Shown: piece by piece, positions 17,121-23,931 of the stretch
How the letters are laid out: each line of letters begins with the position of its first letter
How positions within the stretch are numbered: position 1 is the first letter of the stretch
Source: Acidobacteriota bacterium
Lineage (GTDB): Bacteria > Acidobacteriota > Terriglobia > Terriglobales > SCQP01
Direction: 5' to 3'
Length of the DNA stretch: 57,212 bases
Assembly (NCBI GenBank): GCA_027314025.1
Contig: DAHVCP010000036.1
Location: 1 to 57,212, forward strand
Notes under the pieces: generated by a model
Database searches by the model: none
The model's input: only the letters and a program-made list of their open reading frames with translations
Told to the model about the DNA's origin: nothing
Made by a program: the position numbers and the translations under genes

Positions 17121-17828
17121 TTAGGGATGCTGCCGAATCCCGATGCGGTCGCAAAGTTCAACGCTGCTGGAGCGGGGGCGCCCGCCGTAGCCGCACATCG
17201 GCGCGCCGCCAAAGGCTTGGCCGGCATCGTCCAAGACCGTGCGGCAGAACTCGTCGTAGTTCTGGTCCCGGCGCGTTTGCTCCTGCTGCGCCTGCAAGGT
17301 CCGGCGCTGGGCGCGCGTGCAGCCGTTGGCCGGGGCAACAGCCAGCCGGCGCAGCACGGCGTCCACCGCTGCCGTTAGGTGGCGCTCGCTGGGGTACCAG
17401 TACATGCGGACGCCGATGTCCTCGTAATCACCCCGTGAGGGATAGGGCCCGCAGGCGGGGAGGGCGCTTTCCGCCCAGCTACTCCAAATCAGCGTGCCCC
17501 CCGCGCTGACCGGCCGGTACCACTGTTCCCGCGAGCCATAGGTGGAGGGCGGCAGCCAACGCTCAATCAGCCAGCATTCCTCCCCGGGATATTTGCGCAC
17601 CCAGCGCATCTCCGCCCGGCGGCGTTGGGGCTGCGCCCCGCCGGACTGCCGAGCGGACGGGCTGTCGGTGGGATGCCAATCCACCCAGACGCCGCCGGAT
17701 TGCTCCAACCGCGATGGCGCCCAGACCAAACGGAAGTTCGGTTCGCCAAGCAGCGTGCGGCCATAGCGCCGCGTGAGGAATCGCTGCAAATGGCACGGCG
17801 CGCGGCGGCCGCGAATATCGTCGCGCAT
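17121..17828 (-). CDS. Hypothetical phage protein, 235 aa
   Basis: I do not recognise this protein. The N-terminal half is rich in Trp and Arg with predicted strands (FRLVWAPSRLEQSGGVWVDWHP, EECWLIERWLPP). A helical, Gln/Arg-rich segment follows (residues about 170-205) and then four cysteines in all (ACGPYP, NGCTRA, EFCRTV, PMCGYG). No export signal is seen. It lies after the HicA gene and before the zinc-ribbon gene, in the place where many podoviruses encode head-completion factors. Confidence 0.5.
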   Translation of the reverse strand: MRDDIRGRRAPCHLQRFLTRRYGRTLLGEPNFRLVWAPSRLEQSGGVWVDWHPTDSPSARQSGGAQPQRRRAEMRWVRKYPGEECWLIERWLPPSTYGSREQWYRPVSAGGTLIWSSWAESALPACGPYPSRGDYEDIGVRMYWYPSERHLTAAVDAVLRRLAVAPANGCTRAQRRTLQAQQEQTRRDQNYDEFCRTVLDDAGQAFGGAPMCGYGGRPRSSSVELCDRIGIRQHP

Positions 17829-17866
17829 GTTCGGAGTTCATTGCCCGCGGCTCTCCGCGACGGGCC

Positions 17867-18064
17867 CTAGAAGTGCTTTGGCAGACCCGCCGCCTTGAGC
17901 ACGGCGTTGGCCGTATGGCGAGACTTGATTTTGCTGTCGACCGAGAACGGGTGCGCGGACAGCGGGGAACGCCAGATTTCGTGATCTCCCTTGCCGGGGC
18001 GCAATGGTTGGCATTTCGCGGCGAGCAGCAGCTTCTTCAGCTTTGGCGCGAAGTCCGCCATCAC
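17867..18064 (-). CDS. hicA: HicA-family mRNA interferase toxin
   Basis: This 65-residue HicA toxin has a double-stranded-RNA-binding-like fold. The family signature is clear: KKLLLAAKCQPLRPGKGDHEIW with the catalytic His28, followed by FSVDSKIKSRHTANAVLKAAGLPK. HicA toxins cleave mRNA and are held in check by HicB. Its ATG overlaps the stop of the upstream hicB gene by four bases. It is unusual to find it inside a capsid operon, between the major capsid gene and the head-tail genes. Confidence 0.88.
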   Translation of the reverse strand: MMADFAPKLKKLLLAAKCQPLRPGKGDHEIWRSPLSAHPFSVDSKIKSRHTANAVLKAAGLPKHF

Positions 18065-18303
18065 ACGCCGGAGCCCGCGGCCCGGCCGCGCGGATATGCG
18101 ACGACGATCTCGATGGGTATTTCCTGCGGCACCAGCGCGCCGGAGGCCTCCAATAGTTCGGGGATGAGGACGTCCAACTTGGCGCGCAAAGGGTCGAGGC
18201 CGTCGGCTTCGGTGACCAGGCCTGGGAGATCGGTGCTGGTCGCCACCCAGACGGACGCTTCCTCATCCCAGAGCGCGGTGACGCGAATTGGCACTCCCAT
18301 CAT
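18061..18303 (-). CDS. hicB: HicB-like antitoxin (DUF1902 type)
   Basis: This 80-residue HicB-type antitoxin has the partial RNase H-like fold: RVTALWDEEASVWVATSTDLPGL, then TEADGLDPLRAKLDVLIPELLE and a final strand IPIEIVVAYP. The strand pattern with D-LPGL is typical. It lacks the C-terminal DNA-binding domain of longer HicB proteins, as in the DUF1902 subgroup that partners this type of HicA. Antitoxin comes first and toxin second, coupled by ATGA, so the antitoxin is made slightly ahead. Confidence 0.85.
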   Translation of the reverse strand: MMGVPIRVTALWDEEASVWVATSTDLPGLVTEADGLDPLRAKLDVLIPELLEASGALVPQEIPIEIVVAYPRGRAAGSGV

Positions 18304-18372
18304 GGCTGGCCCCTTTCTTGGATCGAGGATACGCTCCAGGGGGATGACGCGCCATCCCCCGAGAGCAGGTGA

Positions 18373-19617
18373 TTAATAGCCGGCCGGAAGGGCCAGGCTG
18401 GTGATGGAACTGACCGCGCGGGGATTGTCCACGAAGAATTGGACGCCCGTGGCCAGGTAGAACAGATAACTGGCCGCCAGTCCGCCCGAAGCGCCGTAGA
18501 CGGGAAAGACGGTGGCGCCGCCGATTTCGTAGAAATCAATCGGCAGCCACTCGACCCGGCCCCAGGTTTCCAGGTTGATCAGATCCAATCGCGTCGTGTC
18601 GGCATGGACGTTTTCCTTGATGCGTACGCCGCCCATGGTCTTGTTCTTGAACAGCAATTCGAGGTCCTGGTTGGCGCCGCCCTTTTCGATTTCGCTGATC
18701 ACGAAGCCGAGCTCCTCGTAGGCGGCCACCTGCGCCGGATGTCCGTGCCAGAGCAGGTTGCCGAGGCTGTCAATGCCGATGCTTTGGCGAATCTGGTTGA
18801 ACGCCAGCCGGATGGGCGGCAGCGTGAGAGCGGCGTTATTGGCGTTGACGCCATTGGACACGGCATAGGGATTGGAGCGGCTGATCCCCATCCAGTTGCC
18901 GCTGGTGGAGGTGTTGTGATGGTACGGAATGCCGTAGATGAAGGTCGGCTGGGCGCCGCTCACCCCGTCCACGACCAGCACGTCATTGGCCGCGGTGCCG
19001 GCGGGAACGGAGCTGGCCACGATGCTTTGGGTTTGGCCGAGCCCCTTGAACACCGCGCTGATCGTGCAGCTGCCCCGGTTCGTGGTCAGCGTCGGATCGT
19101 AAACCTGCACGTTTTGATTCTCGCGGAGCAGGCGGGCGCCGAACGGGGCGTCGGCCAGCGTTAGCGTGTTCGTGCCGGTGTTGACGCCGGTGACCTCGCC
19201 GAACACCCCATTGCCGGCGGTCTGCAGGCTGGCATCGAGGTCGTGGCGGAACTGCTTCATGGCATCCGCCACGTTGCGCTTGGCTGCGTTTTCGATGGCC
19301 TTGTCGCGGGCATCGGTGGCGTACTCGACCAGCTTCGTGATCTCGATGCCCATCCGGATTCCCACGGGGGTGATTTGCGCATAGTCGTAGGCGGTGCCGG
19401 AACCGCGGCCCAGATCCCCGCCGTCGAAGCTGGCGTAGCCGAACGATCCGCCCGGCTGCACCTGCAAGGGAATGCGCGCGGTACGGGTGGAAACGCGTTC
19501 CACGTCCCGCTTCTGAATCAAGCTGAAGAATGTATCGTCACGCTCATAAAGGACCGGCAGCTTGGGGCGGACCTTTTCGAGCTGCAAGGCGACAACTTGG
19601 GCGTTCTGCAAAGCCAT
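18373..19617 (-). CDS. Major capsid protein
   Basis: This 414-residue coat protein follows portal and scaffold genes. AGGAGA nine bases before the ATG at 19617 supports the start; the longer frame upstream is not needed. Features include an N-terminal arm (MALQNAQVVALQLEKVRPKLP), a long helix (ATDARDKAIENAAKRNVADAMKQ) and a large central insertion with beta character (residues about 140-250). A C-terminal domain follows with MGGVRIKENVHAD and a strand-rich end. These fit the HK97-like or P22-like coat fold. Size and synteny make the assignment firm although no short diagnostic motif exists. Confidence 0.85.
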   Translation of the reverse strand: MALQNAQVVALQLEKVRPKLPVLYERDDTFFSLIQKRDVERVSTRTARIPLQVQPGGSFGYASFDGGDLGRGSGTAYDYAQITPVGIRMGIEITKLVEYATDARDKAIENAAKRNVADAMKQFRHDLDASLQTAGNGVFGEVTGVNTGTNTLTLADAPFGARLLRENQNVQVYDPTLTTNRGSCTISAVFKGLGQTQSIVASSVPAGTAANDVLVVDGVSGAQPTFIYGIPYHHNTSTSGNWMGISRSNPYAVSNGVNANNAALTLPPIRLAFNQIRQSIGIDSLGNLLWHGHPAQVAAYEELGFVISEIEKGGANQDLELLFKNKTMGGVRIKENVHADTTRLDLINLETWGRVEWLPIDFYEIGGATVFPVYGASGGLAASYLFYLATGVQFFVDNPRAVSSITSLALPAGY

Positions 19618-19665
19618 ACGGAGCAATCTCCTAACCAAGAGGGAGGGGGGAAGTCCGGCGCGGAG

Positions 19666-21075
19666 CTAGAGATCGAGAATTTCGCGATCGCTGAGGCGGC
19701 GGCCGAGGGAATGTTCGAGCTGTTGGATTTGACCGAAACTGGAGCGGCGGGCGGGGTTTGGCGCGTTGCCGCTGGCTTTGACCTCACCCCGGCGCCGTTG
19801 TTCGGCGATTTTGGCGGCGGTGGCTTGCTGTTGCTCGCGCAATCCGGCGCCCGCCGCGGTTAAGACGCGCTGGGCCACCGCCCCCATGCGCGGCCGGGCA
19901 TGGGCACGCGCGGCGGCAACGAGGCGCGCCCGCGCCCCTTCCGCGGTTCCCGGTGCATGGGCCAGGCGGAGCAGCGCATCCATGCGCGCTTGGAACGCGG
20001 CGTCGGCGGACGCCTGTTGATTCAGCGCCGCGAAAATGTCCTCGGCGACCTTGCTTTTCACATACGGCGGCAAGTTGGCGGCGCTCAGCGACTGTTCAAT
20101 ATCCGCGCGCACCGCGGCGCCCACGGCTTGAGCCAGATCGGCAAGATCGGCCTGCGGCTGTTCCTGGCGGACGGGGGCGTCCCGCCGTGCCCCGGCGTCC
20201 TGCGCGCGCAGCAACGCCTCCAGCCGTTGGACGCGTTGTTGGATGTCGGGCTCCGGGGTAGTCCCCGATGATGCCGCGGCGGCAACTCCCGCCGGCTTGG
20301 CGGCGGGCTCGTTGGCGGGCCCCGGCGGCGCGGAGCGTGCGGCGCCGGACTGTGTTGGCGCGCCGCCGAGGCGTTGGCGCACGAGCTCGACCGCCTCCCC
20401 TAGGACAGGGTCGTTGTCCGCCGCGGCGTGCTGGCTCAGGGCGTTGAAGAGTAGATCGCGATATGCGGCGGCAATGCGAGTGTAGGCTCCCGAGGAGATG
20501 GGCTCCCCACGCTGGTCTCGGATCAAATCGCCCGAATCGGGATCGCGCAGGAATTGGCCGTCATAGAGCTGTTGCAGGAACCTCATGGGCGCAGCCGGGT
20601 CCTGGGAATAGTAGACGCGGTCCACTTCCGCCAGGTATTGAGCGCTGTTCGCGGCGTGACGCGCCTCCTCCGCGGTGGGAAACACCGTCTGATACGCGCT
20701 GAGTTCCGCGTTGCGGCTGACCATTGCGGCGAGCGATTCTTTCAGCGCCGGGTCATTCTCGACCGCGTCCGTTAGCGCGGGATGCGCCGCGATTAGGGCA
20801 TCAAGGGAATCCGCGGGCGGGTGCGCGTCCGGCGTGGCTGCACCGGGATCCGCTGCTGCCGTGGGCTGCAGGGCGGAGCCGGCGGCCTCGGTCGCCGGTG
20901 GCTCATCTGCCCTCGGCGCGATCGACGCAGCGCCTTCGCCGCGGTCCGAATCCCCGGTGGGCGCGCTGGGAGGCGTCGTCTCGGCGCTCGGCTCCGGCGG
21001 CGTTGGTGCATGAGTCGTCTCCCCGGATGCAGTGGAAACGGCCAGGCTGGTGGCGGCAAGTTCGAGATCAGGCAT
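19666..21075 (-). CDS. Scaffolding-type protein
   Basis: This 469-residue, Ala/Pro/Glu-rich protein lies between portal and capsid genes, the universal place of the scaffold. The N-terminal 85 residues are disordered (TPPEPSAETTPPSAPTGDSD). A helical section follows (TAEEARHAANSAQYLAEVDRVYYSQ), then a long coiled-coil region (VQRLEALLRAQDAG), and finally a basic C-terminal helical tail ending RLSDREILDL. A basic helical C-terminus that docks on coat protein is typical of scaffolds. It would guide prohead assembly and leave before packaging. No protease motif was recognised. Confidence 0.75.
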   Translation of the reverse strand: MPDLELAATSLAVSTASGETTHAPTPPEPSAETTPPSAPTGDSDRGEGAASIAPRADEPPATEAAGSALQPTAAADPGAATPDAHPPADSLDALIAAHPALTDAVENDPALKESLAAMVSRNAELSAYQTVFPTAEEARHAANSAQYLAEVDRVYYSQDPAAPMRFLQQLYDGQFLRDPDSGDLIRDQRGEPISSGAYTRIAAAYRDLLFNALSQHAAADNDPVLGEAVELVRQRLGGAPTQSGAARSAPPGPANEPAAKPAGVAAAASSGTTPEPDIQQRVQRLEALLRAQDAGARRDAPVRQEQPQADLADLAQAVGAAVRADIEQSLSAANLPPYVKSKVAEDIFAALNQQASADAAFQARMDALLRLAHAPGTAEGARARLVAAARAHARPRMGAVAQRVLTAAGAGLREQQQATAAKIAEQRRRGEVKASGNAPNPARRSSFGQIQQLEHSLGRRLSDREILDL

Positions 21076-21113
21076 GGGAGTCGTCGCGGCTGGGCTGCGG
21101 CCCGAAAGTGGTT

Positions 21114-23462
21114 CTATTGAGTTGGTGCGGAGTTTGGAGCGGCGGGAAGAAATGCTTCATGCGCCAGCAAGTGCAACAGGACGTTGGCGTACCCGGACGG
21201 ATTGTGGCGTTTCGCTTCCATACCGTCATCGGAGACGGCCCATTCCCGAATGGTCTGGATATGAACGGTGTGATTGTCCACGTCCCGGTCCACGGGCACC
21301 GACGATATCCAGCGGCCGGGTGCGGCCTGCGCGCCGGGGGAAGACGCCGGGCCCCATTCCCCCACGGGCAGCATCATGCCGGTCGGCGATGCGATCGGCT
21401 CCGCGGCGAGCAATGCGTCAATTTCGCGGAATTGCTTGGAGCGGTTGTCGTCGTCCGGAAGGACGAGGCCGGGAGTGCCGAGATAGTTCTTGACCAGGCC
21501 GGCATTCATGGGATGGGAAAGAATGTCAAGGATGTAGGGGTCCTTGGTTTGCATCAATGCAATGACGTTTTGGCGGATTTCCGCCCAACTCGCGGGAAAC
21601 GCGTCATCCGCCTCTGGCCGGCATGTGACGTTGCCATTGAGTTCGTTGAGATGGATGAAGCGGGAGGCATAGTCGCCGGACCGTTGCAAAACCACCTGTT
21701 CGACGTCCTGCAGGCGGTTGCGGCGAAATACCTCCACCGCGGCGAGCATCAGCTCGGCATGAAACTCCTTCATTTGCCGCCAGAACAATCCCAGCCGCCC
21801 GAGGGCCTGATCCCGCGCCATGCCGTAGCCTTTTGCGGTCGTCACGTCGGGCATATTCCCGCCGAAGACCGCCGGCAGCGCACCGGTGAGAAACTGCGAC
21901 AACTCGAGCAAATCCTGGCCTTGGGCGTAGATGCTGGCATCGAGCGCGATGCGGGGCTGGAAGATCAAGTCCGCCAGGTTTTTGCCCGCCGGCGTGTTTT
22001 CGATGGCGACGGGAACGTAGCTCCCCGGCTCCATCTTCTTGTTGGCCAGCGCGTCCCCATTGATCGCGCGAGCATCGTAGAGCACGGGTGGCGCGGCCCC
22101 ATATTCCACGTGTTCGGCTTGCAGATTGGCGATATCGTTGATCCGTTGCTGGATGCTCAGCAGGCTGCCGCCGATCGGTTCGCGGTACATTCCGACCCCG
22201 GGCATGGCGCGGCAGATGCGCCAGTGCTCGTCCATGCTCTCGGGCCGAGCCTCCAGAAAGACATCGCCGGCGAAGGCGACCATGCACCCCCGGGGGAACT
22301 GGCTCAGAAGGCGCTGCCGCATCGCGGGGTCGGCGTGCGCCCAAAACGACCATGGCCGGAGCCAACAGCGCTTGTAGGTAATCAGGGAAGCGTAGGGCAG
22401 CGTGCTGGGCGTGCCCGGGGTGTCGGTCAACGACAGGCGGGCGAAACGCTCATACGGATCGCCGCCCACGTCGCCGGCGGAAATCTGCTCGGCGCGGTCC
22501 GGATAGGCGGCGCGCAGTGCGGCCACATGCTGTTCCTCCGCAAGGATCAGGTAGCCCGTTTCCCGAAGGTCGTTGGCGTAAGGCATCAGCTTCAGGTTGA
22601 GAGCGCCGTAGATGGTGATCTTTTCCTGGCCGTTGGGTACCTCCTGCACAGCCGTAATCACCGGTACTTCCAGATGTTCCGCCGGATGATATTCTCCGGG
22701 GCCCAGCCAACGGCCGCAGCGTGGACAGGGTTGTCCTAGCGCCGGCTGCTCTCCGGCGTCGGCCGCGGCGGACTCATCGGCGCCGGCCGCGGCCGATGGC
22801 GCTTCGGTTGCACAGTCCGGACAGAGATATCCGGCATCTCGCAGTTTCGTTTGGGCGGTTCCATAGATGGGCTCTTCATGCGTGCCGTACTCGTCGTCGA
22901 CCAGATATCGGACATACGCGCCAAACATGCCCTCGGTCCATAGGAGGTAGGCTTCGCGGATGGCCAATAGATCGAGCTGGTTATTGCGTTCAATCAGCTC
23001 CGCGACCAGGCTGGCGGCACGGGCCGTGGCCAGGTCTTCTTCCCGCAACGCCGAGACCGGCTCGAATCGTACGCGAGGCAGACGCTGGGAGATGGCGGCG
23101 ACCACGGCCAGACCGAAGGCTTGATAGATGTTGGTGACGTAGTCGTAGCGCGGCTGGTCCGCGCCCCCCTGATCCAGGGATTGCTGGAAGGGGGTGTTCC
23201 AGCGGAATTCGCGTTCGTTCCAATACAGGTGCTGGTTGCCGCGCCAATATTCTTCCGCCTGGCGGAAGCGGCGCACATAATGCCGCCGGACGGAATCGCT
23301 TTCCAGTTCATATTCCCGCACCAGTGCCCGCAGGGCGTCTTGCATGTCGCTGGGAATGGGCGTGGGCTCCGTGCCCGGGCGACCGGGGGCGGTGGCGTCG
23401 CCCTCGGCCGCGGCGGTGCTGGTGACGGTGGGAGCGGAAAGAACGGGAAAGCCGTCGGACAT
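21114..23462 (-). CDS. Portal protein with zinc-ribbon insertion
   Basis: This 782-residue podovirus-type portal (P22 gp1 size class) forms the dodecameric DNA gateway. Helical N-terminal part is VRRHYVRRFRQAEEYWRGNQ; the core has TNIYQAFGLAVVAAISQR and SYVPVAIENTPAGKNLADLIFQ; the long helix LAAIREAY-type stem and ALGRLGLFWRQMKEFHAELM follow. Residues about 214-249 carry CPDC and, after a 28-residue Ala/Glu linker, CPRC, a zinc-ribbon insertion that portals normally lack. ATG at 23462 was chosen over a TTG at 23498. The gene begins 42 bp after the small gene 23505-23885. Confidence 0.88.
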   Translation of the reverse strand: MSDGFPVLSAPTVTSTAAAEGDATAPGRPGTEPTPIPSDMQDALRALVREYELESDSVRRHYVRRFRQAEEYWRGNQHLYWNEREFRWNTPFQQSLDQGGADQPRYDYVTNIYQAFGLAVVAAISQRLPRVRFEPVSALREEDLATARAASLVAELIERNNQLDLLAIREAYLLWTEGMFGAYVRYLVDDEYGTHEEPIYGTAQTKLRDAGYLCPDCATEAPSAAAGADESAAADAGEQPALGQPCPRCGRWLGPGEYHPAEHLEVPVITAVQEVPNGQEKITIYGALNLKLMPYANDLRETGYLILAEEQHVAALRAAYPDRAEQISAGDVGGDPYERFARLSLTDTPGTPSTLPYASLITYKRCWLRPWSFWAHADPAMRQRLLSQFPRGCMVAFAGDVFLEARPESMDEHWRICRAMPGVGMYREPIGGSLLSIQQRINDIANLQAEHVEYGAAPPVLYDARAINGDALANKKMEPGSYVPVAIENTPAGKNLADLIFQPRIALDASIYAQGQDLLELSQFLTGALPAVFGGNMPDVTTAKGYGMARDQALGRLGLFWRQMKEFHAELMLAAVEVFRRNRLQDVEQVVLQRSGDYASRFIHLNELNGNVTCRPEADDAFPASWAEIRQNVIALMQTKDPYILDILSHPMNAGLVKNYLGTPGLVLPDDDNRSKQFREIDALLAAEPIASPTGMMLPVGEWGPASSPGAQAAPGRWISSVPVDRDVDNHTVHIQTIREWAVSDDGMEAKRHNPSGYANVLLHLLAHEAFLPAAPNSAPTQ

Positions 23463-23504
23463 TGCGGTGTGGACCCTCACTCCGGCAGGTGCAGCCAACG
23501 CTCG

Positions 23505-23885
23505 CTATCGCTCTACGGGACGGGTGGACGACCGGCTGGGAAGGGGCAAACCTTCCTGGTGGTAGATCGCAGTCAGCCTCGCAAGGGCCTCTTCTTTATC
23601 CGGTCCCGCGTATCGGTTGCCGCGATAGCCCTCATGCAGCGCCGCCCATGCAGCTCCCAGCAATGCGTGGTCAATTTGGCCGTTGCGTTCCGTCGGTAAA
23701 TGGTCGCCATCCGGACCGCTGACGAGAAAGCCTCCGAGCTCGTCAGAGCCCTGGTCGCCGCCGGCAACGGCCTCGTGACGGTAGGGAAAGCGCATCTCCT
23801 CCTCGGTGTCCCGGGCGAGCCGGGCACGCTCGGTTGGCGTCATCGCCCGCAGGCGGGCACGCGCGGTTTCGGTTTCTTGGTGCAT
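23505..23885 (-). CDS. Hypothetical phage protein, 126 aa
   Basis: AAGGAGAATCC directly before ATG 23885 fixes the start. The protein is charged and helical at the N-terminus (ETETARARLRAMTPTERARLARDTEEEMRFPYRHEA), followed by a Gly/Asp-rich loop and a small helical domain (HALLGAAWAALHEGYRGNRY). No known family was recognised. It lies between the tail spike and the portal gene and could be a head-assembly accessory protein. Confidence 0.6.
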   Translation of the reverse strand: MHQETETARARLRAMTPTERARLARDTEEEMRFPYRHEAVAGGDQGSDELGGFLVSGPDGDHLPTERNGQIDHALLGAAWAALHEGYRGNRYAGPDKEEALARLTAIYHQEGLPLPSRSSTRPVER

Positions 23886-23931
23886 GGATTCTCCTTCGCG
23901 ATGGTGGGTGATAAAGCGGGAACGTGAACGC

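Noticed and set aside
20724-22739. 671-codon plus-strand open frame
   Set aside because: It is antisense to the scaffold and portal genes, has low-complexity Arg/Gly/Pro content and no domain signature; GC-rich DNA gives long shadow frames.
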